NCBI GenBank assembly: GCA_934247225.1
Contig: CAKQJE010000012.1
Location: forward strand, 1-64,000
From: an uncultured Clostridia bacterium
Lineage (GTDB): Bacteria > Bacillota > Clostridia > Christensenellales > Borkfalkiaceae
Length of the DNA stretch: 64,000 nt
Direction of reading: 5' to 3'
Shown here: positions 27,399 to 35,844 of the stretch, piece after piece
How positions within the stretch are numbered: the first letter of the stretch is position 1
Layout of the letters: the number at the start of each line of letters is the position of its first letter
The notes under the pieces: generated by a model
What the model was told of the DNA's origin: nothing
Seen by the model: the letters and a program-made list of their open reading frames with translations, nothing else
Databases searched by the model: none
Made by a program: the position numbers and the translations under genes

Positions 27399-27466
27399 TT
27401 CGTAGAGAAGGCGAAAAGACCGAAAAGGGAAGATTTTGCTTTAAGGAATCAATAAAAAGGTGTGTT

Positions 27467-30349
27467 ATGACGGACATTACGAAAAAACTTAAAGGCGATT
27501 TGAGGGATTACAGACCCGTACCGTTCTGGAGCTGGAACGACGATCTTGTTCCGGGCGAGCTTGTAAGGCAGATTGACGAAATGCACGATAAGGGCATAGG
27601 CGGATTTTTTATGCACGCGAGAGGCGGACTTAAAACCGAATATCTGAGCGAAAAATGGTTCGAGTGTATTAAAGCCTGCGTGGAAGAAAGCAAGAAAGTA
27701 AATATGAACGCATGGAGCTACGACGAAAACGGCTGGCCGAGCGGTTTTGCGGGAATGAAGCTTCTGGAAGATAAAAACAATCACGAGAAATACCTCGATA
27801 AAAAGGTTACGGACAGTTTCGACGATAAAGCCACCGCGGTTTACTTTGTCGGAAAAGACAATGTTTTAAAAAGAGTGGAAAAGCCTGCGGGCGAGGGGAA
27901 GTACGTCAACGTATATCTCAAAACAAATCCGTCGGTCGTCGATATTCTCGATAAGAACATAGTGAGAAAGTTTATCGAACTTACTCACGAGAGATATAAA
28001 AAAGAGTGCGGCGAAGATTTCGGCAAATATATGCTCGGTTTTTTCACCGACGAACCGCAATATTACAGATGGGAAACGGCTTATTCGCCCGTCCTAATCG
28101 ATTATTTCAAAGAAAAATACGGTATAGACCTTTGGGAAGAACTCGGAAAACTCTTTATAGAATGCGACGGAGCTTACGCTTTCAGGTATAAATATTGGAA
28201 TGCGATGCATCGCTTCTTTATCGACAGTTTCGTTAAGCAGATTTACGATTGGTGCAGCGAAAACGGCTGTATGCTTACGGGTCACGGCGTGGAAGAATCG
28301 AAAATCTTCATGCAGATGTGGTGTTGCGCGGGCATAATGGAGTTTTACGAATTCGAGCATATTCCGGGGCTAGATTGGCTCGGAAGATGCGTTTCGAGCG
28401 AACTCGAACCCAAACAGATCGGTTCGGTCGCCGAGCAGCTCGGCAGAAAGCACGTTTTAACCGAAACTTTCGCATGTTGCGGGTGGGACGTTACGCCGCA
28501 GGAGCTTAAACGCATTGCCGAGTGGCAGTATGTAAACGGCGTAAACCTTATGTGCCAGCATCTCACCGCTTATTCGATCCGCGGTCAGAGAAAGAGAGAT
28601 TACCCCACGTCTTATTCCGAGCATATGGCTTGGTTCGATAAATTCAAGGAATTCAACGATTATTTCGGGCGCCTCGGTTATCTTCTTTCGGAAAGCAGGA
28701 ACAGAGTGAACACGCTCGTTCTTCATCCGATAAAAACGGCATACCTCACTTTCGACAGAGACAACGATTATAATTCGGTTAAAGATTTGGAAGACTCTTT
28801 CGATAAAACCATCGAAACTTTCGGCGCGAAGAACGTTCCGCACCATTACGGAGACGAAAATATAATCGCAAAGCACGGAAAAGTCGAGAACGGCAAGTTT
28901 ATCGTAGGAAATTACGCTTACGAATATGTTTACCTTCCCGAAATGAAGTGTATGGATAAAACCACGCTCGACCTTTTGACGAAATTTATCGCCGAGGGCG
29001 GCAAGCTCGCGATCGAAAACGGCAAGCCCGAATATCTCGAAGGCGAGAAGTATCCGTTCGACGAGCTTAAAGCGACATGTACTTTCGATGATATCGAAAA
29101 AGCGACGGAATATAAAGTCGTGACGGACAGCAAAAATATCAGATCGGCTTACAGAGAGGGCGAGTTCGGCAAATTCCTTTACATAGTGAATATCGGAGAG
29201 GAAGCCGCCGAAGCGAAAATTAAGCTTAATTCCGCTTATCCTTACGGATATGACGTCGAAAAGCTCGAAAAATATCCGCTCGTAATAAAGGACGGTTACG
29301 TTCATATAAAACTCGACGAGGGCGGCTCGGCTGTCATTCTCGAGAGCGACGAGAAATACGACCCCGCGAAGTTCTATGACGGCAAATATATCGACCTTTC
29401 GGGAGAATGGAAACTTCTCGAAACGCCCGTAAACAGCCTTACGATAGATAAAGCCGAGCTTTCCTTCGACGGGGTGAATTACGGAAAAAAAGCATATATT
29501 CCCGCGATTTTCAACGGGCTTATTTCTCAGAAATACCTTGGAAAAATCTATCTTAAATACGTATTCAACGTAAAAGACAAAACAGACAAAATGTCGCTCG
29601 AATGCGAGAGAATGGACATTGAAAAATGCACCGTCAACGGGAGTGAGGTCAGGCTCGAAGAAAAAGGTACGTTGGATCGAAGCTTTTTGACGGCAGATAT
29701 CGCGAAAGAGGTTATCGTCGGCGAAAACGTAGTTATTTTCACTATCGATTTCTACGAAAGCGAACATGTTTATTTCGTTCTTTCCGACGTAACGCCCGAA
29801 AAAGAGTCGCTTAAAAACTGTTTGTCTTACGACACCGAGCTTGAAAGCATTTATATCCGCGGCAATTTCGCCGTGAGAGACGATAACCTTAAAGTCGAAA
29901 ACGATATGGTTATGCTATCTAACGGGGATTATTATATAACGACCGCAAAAGACGTTGTGAACGCCGCGAATATCGCAAGCGACGGCTACCTGTTCTTTAT
30001 GGGCAAAATGAAGCTCGAAAAGAAAGTCGTAATCGAAAAAGGGGTTTCGGCGTTGAAATTCACGGGCAGATTTACGGCGGCGGACGTGTTTGTGGACGGA
30101 AAATTCGTCAAAACTGTTCTCTTCGACCGCGAAGCCGATCTTTCCGCTTTTGCGGACGGCAAAGAGCATACTTTAACGCTCACTCTTTACGGCAGCAACA
30201 GAAATATTTACGGTCCGCACCACTTTACGGAATACGAACCGCTCAGCGTTTCCCCCTGGACGTTCGATCTTACGGGCGCGTGGAAAGAGAATTATAAGAG
30301 TGATTTTTACAGAGAAAATTATTCTTTCGTCAAGTTCTCGATTATTTAA
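27467..30349 (+). CDS. Large cytoplasmic glycoside hydrolase, GH106-like
   Basis: This is a 960-residue putative glycoside hydrolase. The N-terminal half begins RPVPFWSWND and contains GGFFMHARGGLKTEYLS and SYDENGWPSGFAG, followed by a TIM-barrel segment with GFFTDEPQYY and later HGVEES; these resemble proteins assigned to the GH106 alpha-L-rhamnosidase group, with a Glu in FFTDEP as a candidate catalytic residue. The C-terminal half contains beta-sandwich, carbohydrate-binding-like domains. There is no signal peptide, so it would act on imported oligosaccharides. No sugar transporter is adjacent. The substrate is not decided by the sequence. Confidence 0.72.
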   Translation: MTDITKKLKGDLRDYRPVPFWSWNDDLVPGELVRQIDEMHDKGIGGFFMHARGGLKTEYLSEKWFECIKACVEESKKVNMNAWSYDENGWPSGFAGMKLLEDKNNHEKYLDKKVTDSFDDKATAVYFVGKDNVLKRVEKPAGEGKYVNVYLKTNPSVVDILDKNIVRKFIELTHERYKKECGEDFGKYMLGFFTDEPQYYRWETAYSPVLIDYFKEKYGIDLWEELGKLFIECDGAYAFRYKYWNAMHRFFIDSFVKQIYDWCSENGCMLTGHGVEESKIFMQMWCCAGIMEFYEFEHIPGLDWLGRCVSSELEPKQIGSVAEQLGRKHVLTETFACCGWDVTPQELKRIAEWQYVNGVNLMCQHLTAYSIRGQRKRDYPTSYSEHMAWFDKFKEFNDYFGRLGYLLSESRNRVNTLVLHPIKTAYLTFDRDNDYNSVKDLEDSFDKTIETFGAKNVPHHYGDENIIAKHGKVENGKFIVGNYAYEYVYLPEMKCMDKTTLDLLTKFIAEGGKLAIENGKPEYLEGEKYPFDELKATCTFDDIEKATEYKVVTDSKNIRSAYREGEFGKFLYIVNIGEEAAEAKIKLNSAYPYGYDVEKLEKYPLVIKDGYVHIKLDEGGSAVILESDEKYDPAKFYDGKYIDLSGEWKLLETPVNSLTIDKAELSFDGVNYGKKAYIPAIFNGLISQKYLGKIYLKYVFNVKDKTDKMSLECERMDIEKCTVNGSEVRLEEKGTLDRSFLTADIAKEVIVGENVVIFTIDFYESEHVYFVLSDVTPEKESLKNCLSYDTELESIYIRGNFAVRDDNLKVENDMVMLSNGDYYITTAKDVVNAANIASDGYLFFMGKMKLEKKVVIEKGVSALKFTGRFTAADVFVDGKFVKTVLFDREADLSAFADGKEHTLTLTLYGSNRNIYGPHHFTEYEPLSVSPWTFDLTGAWKENYKSDFYRENYSFVKFSII

Positions 30350-30410
30350 ATCGGGTATTCTTGGCTGGCATATTGTCGGCGGCAGGTCGGCTTGAAATAA
30401 AAGAGGTAAT

Positions 30411-31823
30411 ATGAAAAAAACAAAAATCGTTTGCACGCTCGGACCTTCGAGTTGCACCAAAGAAGTGATTTCCGCAATGTACGACGCGGGTATGAACGTT
30501 TGCAGGCTTAATTTTTCTCACGGCACTCACGAGGAGCATGCCGCAAAAATCAAGATAATCAAAGAACTTCGCGAGGAAAGGGGCATTCCGCTTCCCATTC
30601 TTCTCGACACGAAAGGTCCCGAATTCCGTACGGGCAGATACGAAAACGGGGCGGTAACTCTCGCCGCGGGCGACGAGTTCACGTTCACCACCGAAAATAT
30701 TCTCGGCAACGAAAAAATAGTTTCGGTAAACTATCCCTATCTTTGCGAGGTTTTAAACGTCGGCGACACCATTTTGCTCAACAACGGGCTTATGGAATTT
30801 CTCGTCACCGAAGTAAACGAAAAATCGGTAAAGACGGTCGTTAAAATCGGCGGAGTCACGCGCGACCACAAGAGTATGTTCTTCCCGAATAAAGACTTGA
30901 AACTCGACTTTTTGTCCGAACAGGATAAAAACGATTTGCTTTTCGGCATAGAGCAGGGCATAGATTTTATCGCGCTTTCGTTCGTTTCGGATAAGTCCAA
31001 CATAGAAGAAGTAAGAGAATTTCTGAAAGCCAACGGCGGAGAAGATATCGATCTTATCGCAAAAATCGAAAACACTTCGGGCGTTAAAAATCTCGAAAGC
31101 ATAGTCAAGGCTTCGGACGGAATAATGGTTGCGAGGGGCGATCTCGGCGTGGAACTTCCTTACGAAACTATCCCGAACGTTCAGAAAAGAATGATAGATA
31201 TGTGCCGAATTCTCGGCAAACGTTGCATAACGGCAACCGAAATGCTGGAATCGATGATTCATAGCCCGAGACCTACGAGAGCGGAGATTTCGGACGTCGC
31301 CAATGCCGTTTACGACGGCACGAGCGCGGTTATGCTTTCGGGCGAAACCGCCGCGGGCGAATATCCCGTCGAAGCGGTTAAGGCTATGGCGAAAATCGTC
31401 GAGCAAGCCGAAAATTACGACGAATATCTTCAAATCATCCCCGACGATCAATTCGTTATTTCTTCGCCCGTGCAGGCTTTATCTCATTCCGCTTGCACGC
31501 TCGCCAAAGATTTGCACGCAAAAGCAATCGTCGTTTGCACGCACACGGGTATGACGGCGCGAATGGTTTCCCGCTTCCGCCCGAGGGTTCCGATTATCGG
31601 GCTTACGACAAGCGATAAAGCTTTCAGAAAACTCGCCCTTTCCTGGGGAGTCGTGCCGATGACGATAGATAATTTCGATTCGGTCGATATTCTTTTCTAT
31701 TTCGCAAAAGACGCCGCGAGAAAAAGCGGACTTGTCAAAAAAGGCGAAAGAGTTGTTTTAACGGGCGGAACGCCCACGGGCAAAGGCGGCAACACGAGCC
31801 TTATAAGCATAGACGTTATATAA
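30411..31823 (+). CDS. pyk: Pyruvate kinase
   Basis: This converts phosphoenolpyruvate and ADP to pyruvate and ATP, the last step of glycolysis. The 470-residue protein has NFSHGTHEEH, LDTKGPEFRTG, the AKIENTSGVKN segment with the catalytic lysine, MVARGDLGVELP, and PRPTRAEISDVANAVYDG. It lacks the extra C-terminal domain of Bacillus Pyk. Some usually invariant positions differ: ATEMLES in place of ATQMLES and LNNGLM in place of the DDGL-type segment. It is most likely a functional divergent pyruvate kinase. Confidence 0.92.
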   Translation: MKKTKIVCTLGPSSCTKEVISAMYDAGMNVCRLNFSHGTHEEHAAKIKIIKELREERGIPLPILLDTKGPEFRTGRYENGAVTLAAGDEFTFTTENILGNEKIVSVNYPYLCEVLNVGDTILLNNGLMEFLVTEVNEKSVKTVVKIGGVTRDHKSMFFPNKDLKLDFLSEQDKNDLLFGIEQGIDFIALSFVSDKSNIEEVREFLKANGGEDIDLIAKIENTSGVKNLESIVKASDGIMVARGDLGVELPYETIPNVQKRMIDMCRILGKRCITATEMLESMIHSPRPTRAEISDVANAVYDGTSAVMLSGETAAGEYPVEAVKAMAKIVEQAENYDEYLQIIPDDQFVISSPVQALSHSACTLAKDLHAKAIVVCTHTGMTARMVSRFRPRVPIIGLTTSDKAFRKLALSWGVVPMTIDNFDSVDILFYFAKDAARKSGLVKKGERVVLTGGTPTGKGGNTSLISIDVI

Positions 31824-31843
31824 GTTCATTAAAATGCAAAAAA

Positions 31844-31885
31844 CCTTGTATAAGTCGATTAACTCGGCTTTTACAAGGGTTTTAT
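31844..31885 (+). terminator. Probable terminator after pyk
   Basis: CCTTGTA (31844-31850) pairs with TACAAGG (31872-31878), enclosing partly paired sequence and followed by a broken T run. The loop contains the recurrent 13-mer TATAAGTCGATTA. Confidence 0.6.
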
Positions 31886-31981
31886 GTTTTAAAAATTCGG
31901 CTTTATAAATGCCGCGTCGCGTTTTATTGTGCGTTTCATCGATATAAATATTTACAAATCGGTCAACTTCTTTAATTTTTC

Positions 31982-32010
31982 TTGATAAAACTTGATTTTT
32001 ATGATACAAT
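31982..32010 (+). promoter_or_regulatory. Sigma-A promoter for the P-loop kinase gene
   Basis: TTGATA (31982-31987) and TACAAT (32005-32010) are separated by 17 bp. Confidence 0.72.
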
Positions 32011-32078
32011 GAACGTATCAAATCTGCGTTTGTATCGAGGATAAAAATCAAGGATATTTAACGCTTTGGAGCGTACGC

Positions 32079-32654
32079 GTGTCAAAAAAACTTCTGCTCG
32101 TAACTTCGCCGCCCGCTTGCGGCAAAACGAGACTTTCAAGGAGAATAGCAACCGAGCTTTACGGTTCGGTTTATCTCGATAAGGATAGCCTTATTTCGCT
32201 TTCAAAGCGTATTTTTTCGGTTGCGAGAAAACCTTACAACAGAAGTTCGGAGTTTTTCAAACGCGAAATACGAGACTATGAATACGAAGCAATTCTCGAC
32301 ATCGCTTCCGAAGCTTTGAAATATAACGATACGGTTATTTTAAACGCGCCGTTCACTTCGGAACTGAGAGACGAAGAGTATATGGGGCGGCTCAGAAAGA
32401 AGATAAATTACGCGGGCGCAAAGCTTGTGATAATCTGGATCGACTCCGACGAAGAAACTTGTTTCCGCAATATGAAAAGAAGAAATTCGGACAGAGACAG
32501 GTGGAAGCTTTCGCATTGGAGCGATTATATCAAAAACGTTAATTTTTCGGCTCCCGAGAATTTAGCCGACGCGCTTCTTTGCTATAACGGAAAAAGAAAC
32601 GACGGCGGGGCGGGGGAGTTCGAAAACCTGATAACCGACATAAAACAAATTTAA
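32079..32654 (+). CDS. P-loop kinase-like ATP-binding protein
   Basis: This is a 191-residue protein of the zeta-toxin/adenylate-kinase-like P-loop group. It has a Walker A-type SPPACGKTRLSRRIA segment (about residues 9-23), a DKDSLISLSKR segment typical of substrate binding in such kinases, and an IIWIDSDEETCFRNMKRR motif in the place of the LID region. It starts at a GTG with TGGAG upstream. Substrate unknown; it could phosphorylate a small molecule. It has no toxin-antitoxin partner next to it. Confidence 0.72.
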   Translation: MSKKLLLVTSPPACGKTRLSRRIATELYGSVYLDKDSLISLSKRIFSVARKPYNRSSEFFKREIRDYEYEAILDIASEALKYNDTVILNAPFTSELRDEEYMGRLRKKINYAGAKLVIIWIDSDEETCFRNMKRRNSDRDRWKLSHWSDYIKNVNFSAPENLADALLCYNGKRNDGGAGEFENLITDIKQI

Positions 32655-32682
32655 CTAATAATAGCTATAAATAATAATAAAA

Positions 32683-32730
32683 AGGCTGCAAATCTATTCG
32701 AAAAAATAGAAGTGCAGTCTATTTTATTAT
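32683..32730 (+). terminator. Terminator after the P-loop kinase gene
   Basis: An imperfect stem of about 13 bp (GGCTGCA/TGCAGTC with AATCTATT/AATAGAAG) is followed by T-rich sequence. Confidence 0.65.
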
Positions 32731-32746
32731 GAAATCATTATTCTTG

Positions 32747-32993
32747 CCTTCCCCACTCGGGGAAGGTGGATTTTGCACGCGTAAACGTGCAAAAGACGGA
32801 AGAGGACAGAATGCCTTCTCCCTTTAGAGAAAGTTGAAATGAGCGGTTTTCCGCGGAGATTTAACGGAAGAGGACAGGAAACCTTCTCCCTTTGGAGAAG
32901 GTGGATTTTGCACGTGTAAACGTGCAAAAGACGGAAGAGGACAGATGCCTTCTCCCTTTGGAGAAGGGGGACCGCTTGCGGTGGAAGAGGACA
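32747..32993 (+). repeat. Four tandem hairpin-repeat units (REP-like)
   Basis: Units lie at 32747-32813, 32814-32881, 32882-32947 and 32948-32993. Each starts with a hairpin of the CCTTCTCC-CTTT-GGAGAAGG type, then (in units 1 and 3) a perfect nine-base hairpin TTTTGCACG/CGTGCAAAA, or in units 2 and 4 a shorter GC hairpin, and ends with GGAAGAGGACA. Unit 1 uses CCTTCCCC/GGGGAAGG. Compensatory changes keep the stems paired, so the structure, not the exact sequence, is conserved. Confidence 0.9.
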
Positions 32994-33060
32994 ACATCAA
33001 ATAAATACAATGCGACGAAAGAGAAAAACACCTTTGTTTGCAGTTCCTTAAAGCAATTAA

Positions 33061-33110
33061 AAAGCGAACGGCTTAAATTAACCGTTCGCTTTTGTTTTGT
33101 CGTTTTTGTT
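33061..33110. terminator. Bidirectional terminator
   Basis: AAAGCGAACGG (33061-33071) pairs with CCGTTCGCTTT (33082-33092); T-rich sequence follows on the plus strand and A-rich sequence precedes it. It is the likely end of the minus-strand gene at 33179. Confidence 0.85.
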
Positions 33111-33178
33111 TCGGTATAATAATCCGTTAATGATATCCCGATATAACGATAAATGTTATTCGGGGAGACCCCGTAATA

Positions 33179-35599
33179 TTATTCCGAGATAACCGCGGTT
33201 TCGGCAAAACGTTTAGCCGAATCCAAAGCTTTTTCGCACTGGAATTTCGCGCCGTACTGATCGCTCGTTACAATCGTTCTGCCCGACGGGGTAGAGATCT
33301 TGAATACAAACTTTCCGTTCTTGTTTGCGGTGATATTAACGTTATCCGTCGCAAGACACTTCTTTATCGAAGCTATGCCGTTTTTAAGTCCGATTTCGGA
33401 GGTGTAAACGGGAGTTGTAAGAAGTATTCCGCCGTTCGAAGCGCGAAGTTTTGCGAAAATCTTGCCGTCTTCCGTTTTCTCGACTTTCCATTTGCCGAGA
33501 TACGCGCTCTTTCTCGGTTCTTCTTTCTGCGGAGCGGCGGTTTCCTGGCTTTCGGTAACCGTGGGCTTTTTGACGAGAAGTCTCGTAACGGGTTTGGAAT
33601 ATTTGCTCTTTTTATGAATGGGCGTTGCGGGTATGCCGTCGTTATAGTAAACTTTCGGCATACGGATGATTTTTTCTTCTTTAACTTCGGGTTCGACTGC
33701 TTCGGGTTCGACCGCTTCGGTTTCAGCCGCCGCGCCGAGCGTATCTGCCGTGCCGACCGTTTCGGGAGCGACTTCCTCTGCGGTCGTCGCGGTTACTTCC
33801 TCGGCTGTATCGATTGCGGCGATTGCGGGTTCTTCGGTAGCCGCGATTTCGTCGCTTTCAGCCGTTTCGCCTGCTTCTTCAACCGCTTCGCCTGCTTCTT
33901 CAACCGCTTCGCCTGCGCCTTCGTCGGTTTCGGGGATTTCGCTTTCCTCGTCGGAAATTTCTTCGTCGATTTCGTCCTCGACGCCCGTAACGCCTATTTC
34001 GGCGATTTCGTTTTCGAATTCGTCGATAGAGCTTTCGGTAAGCGGTTCTTCCGCTTCCTCGGAAATCTCTTCGTCGGTAATGGTTTCGGTGTTATCCGCC
34101 GCTTCGCTGTCCGTTCCTGCGGCAACTTCCTCGGTTTCCGTAGCCGCTTCTTCCTCGGAAGTCGTTTCTTCTGCGGCGTCTTCGGTCGTCGCGGTTTCCG
34201 CGGTTACCTCTTCGGCTTTTTCTTCGTTTTCGAGTTTTTCTGCTTCCGCGGCTTCTTCTTCGACTTCCGAAAGAACCTCTTCCTGAGCGCTCTTATCGAC
34301 GCCTTCCATGGTATTTTCGAGGTTTTCAAGAGCTGCGAGAGCTTCTTCGTCTATCGGTTCTGCGGCGTTGTTTTGTTCGTCCTTAGCTTCCGTTTCCTTT
34401 GCTTCCTCTTCGGAAACGATTTCTTCGGCTACGTCCTTGTTTTCCTCAACTTCCTTGATGTCGGTCGTTTCCGCGTCGGCAACAATCGTAGCTGCCGTAT
34501 CAGCCGTAGCCGCCGTGTCAGCCGTAGTAGCCGCCGTATCGTCCTCGGAAGCGGCGTTTGCCGCGTTTTGGAATTCCTCAATGGTCTTACGGGCTTCCGC
34601 GGTGTTGATGGCGTCGGTAACCTCTTCGGTTTCTTCCTTGCTTGCAAGCGCGGCGTTCGGAGAAGAGTAGCCGACTTTGGCTTCCGTTTCCGTCTGAGCG
34701 ATTTCCAGAGTGCGTTTGCGCTTAGCGTCTTCCTTGGCGGAAGCGACGGCGTCGGTGCGTTCGCGATCGTAACGCGAGCGAAGTTCCTGCGCGCCGAGGT
34801 ATTCGTTTTTGGCTTTCTCGACGTCCTCTTCGGCTTGCTTTATGCGAAGTTCTTTTTCGGCTTCGTCGCTTGCGCGGAATTCCGCGAGGATAGCTTCCGC
34901 GTCCTTAACGCTTATCTTAACCTGAGAAGCTGCGAGTTTGTCGAGTTCGTCGGTAATCTGTTTTCTTTCTCTTTCCTTTTCGGAAAGTTTAGAGGCGTAA
35001 TCGTTCTTTTTGAGCGTTCTTTCGGCTTCGGCTTTGTCGAGTTTTTCTTTAAGCGATTTGTCTCTTTCGTTTTTGTCATCGCGCATTTTCGCGACGTCTT
35101 CCGAAAGATCCTCGTGTTCGGCTTCGATTTTTTCGAACTCTTTTTTAAGCGCGTCCGACTCGTCCTGCTTAATCCCTTTCTTTTTAAGGCGCAGGGAAAT
35201 ATCCCTGAGCTTTTCGTTGAGTTTAAGGAGCTTATCGCAGGAAATGTAATATTCGCTGTCGACTCTGCCGTATTCGTTGCGATAGTCGGAATTTATCTTG
35301 ACTATCGAAGCGTCTGCGGCGGCTTTTTCGTGGCGATATTCGAAATTTATCGCGGCGATCTCGCTGTCCACGGCGCGGAGTTGCTTTCTTAAAAGTATCG
35401 CTTTTTCTTCGTTTTCGATATACTTTCTTATGCGAACTTTGCGCTTTTTACCCGATCTTATCGCGGCGATAACGATGCAGACGACAAGCGCGACGAGGAG
35501 AATTCCCACGACGGCGATTTGCCAAATTTCCACATCGAACCCTAAAAGGGTTACCAAAGAATTTTTCAGTGATTGCATCGAAAAAGTTGTTCCCGGCAT
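33179..35599 (-). CDS. Membrane-anchored acidic protein with coiled coil and two YegP (DUF1508) modules
   Basis: This is an 806-residue protein. An N-terminal membrane segment (about 27-47) is followed by a long coiled coil rich in Lys, Glu and Arg (about 50-300), an acidic Ala/Glu/Thr-rich low-complexity region of about 300 residues with short repeats (GEAVEEA twice, ADTAAT twice), and two C-terminal YegP/DUF1508 modules of about 50 residues each (AKLRASNGGILLTT...GIASIKK and FKISTPSGRTIVTSD...). The start at 35599 is chosen by AGAGGT eight bases upstream; an in-frame start at 35659 exists. Plus-strand open frames across it are shadows. No function is known; topology suggests a tethered cytoplasmic protein. 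Confidence 0.8.
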   Translation of the reverse strand: MPGTTFSMQSLKNSLVTLLGFDVEIWQIAVVGILLVALVVCIVIAAIRSGKKRKVRIRKYIENEEKAILLRKQLRAVDSEIAAINFEYRHEKAAADASIVKINSDYRNEYGRVDSEYYISCDKLLKLNEKLRDISLRLKKKGIKQDESDALKKEFEKIEAEHEDLSEDVAKMRDDKNERDKSLKEKLDKAEAERTLKKNDYASKLSEKERERKQITDELDKLAASQVKISVKDAEAILAEFRASDEAEKELRIKQAEEDVEKAKNEYLGAQELRSRYDRERTDAVASAKEDAKRKRTLEIAQTETEAKVGYSSPNAALASKEETEEVTDAINTAEARKTIEEFQNAANAASEDDTAATTADTAATADTAATIVADAETTDIKEVEENKDVAEEIVSEEEAKETEAKDEQNNAAEPIDEEALAALENLENTMEGVDKSAQEEVLSEVEEEAAEAEKLENEEKAEEVTAETATTEDAAEETTSEEEAATETEEVAAGTDSEAADNTETITDEEISEEAEEPLTESSIDEFENEIAEIGVTGVEDEIDEEISDEESEIPETDEGAGEAVEEAGEAVEEAGETAESDEIAATEEPAIAAIDTAEEVTATTAEEVAPETVGTADTLGAAAETEAVEPEAVEPEVKEEKIIRMPKVYYNDGIPATPIHKKSKYSKPVTRLLVKKPTVTESQETAAPQKEEPRKSAYLGKWKVEKTEDGKIFAKLRASNGGILLTTPVYTSEIGLKNGIASIKKCLATDNVNITANKNGKFVFKISTPSGRTIVTSDQYGAKFQCEKALDSAKRFAETAVISE
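33868..33909 (-). repeat. Two 21-bp tandem units in the acidic region
   Basis: The 21-bp unit at 33868-33888 is repeated exactly at 33889-33909 and a partial third copy follows; the coding frame gives GEAVEEA repeated. Confidence 0.85.
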
Positions 35600-35705
35600 A
35601 ATTTGTGACCTCTGAGTAAATTTCGACTGAAAGAGAGTTATTTTCAGGTCGCGCATCATACGCTTGCACGCGGTATGCGCGATTACTTTAAATAACTACT
35701 ACTAT

Positions 35706-35734
35706 ATTTTAAAGTAAAAACAAATTATTGTCAA
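35706..35734 (-). promoter_or_regulatory. Sigma-A promoter for the DUF1508 protein gene
   Basis: On the minus strand TTGACA (35734-35729) and TAAAAT (35711-35706) are separated by 17 bp. Confidence 0.82.
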
Positions 35735-35773
35735 CCGAAAACAGTAATTTATGTTAAAACATATCAAAATATT

Positions 35774-35801
35774 TTGAAAAATATGACGAATGTGGTATAA
35801 T
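35774..35801 (+). promoter_or_regulatory. Sigma-A promoter for the first FAD oxidoreductase
   Basis: TTGAAA (35774-35779) and TATAAT (35796-35801) are separated by 16 bp; it is divergent from the minus-strand promoter 40 bases away. Confidence 0.75.
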
Positions 35802-35844
35802 TATGGGCGTAAAACACAATCTTAACGGCATCGGCGGAGGGTAA

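Larger units (their letters stand above)
32655..33178. other. Gene-free stretch of 524 bases holding terminators and hairpin repeats
   Basis: This gap contains a terminator-like hairpin for the upstream gene, four repeat units (see the repeat entry), and a bidirectional terminator at 33061-33110. The open frames here, such as those at 32727-32927 and 32892-33119, are translations of the repeat and I do not call them genes. Confidence 0.8.

Noticed and set aside
30411..31823. Non-functional pyruvate kinase because of changed residues
   Set aside because: The catalytic lysine, the metal-binding and RGDLGVE segments are intact; the changed positions are tolerated variations as far as I can judge.
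31758..32051. 97-codon minus-strand frame between pyk and the P-loop kinase
   Set aside because: It overlaps the end of pyk, the pyk terminator and the promoter of the next gene, and has no domain match.
32747..32993. CRISPR array
   Set aside because: The repeated blocks are hairpins of variable length with no unique spacers of regular size and no cas genes nearby.
32727..33119. Small frames over the hairpin repeats
   Set aside because: They are readings of the repeat unit on both strands and begin without ribosome binding sites.
33614..35392. Long plus-strand open frame of 592 codons
   Set aside because: It is rich in Phe, Gly and Arg, has no domain or ribosome binding site and lies antisense to the acidic DUF1508 protein, whose Glu/Ala codons leave the opposite frame free of stops.
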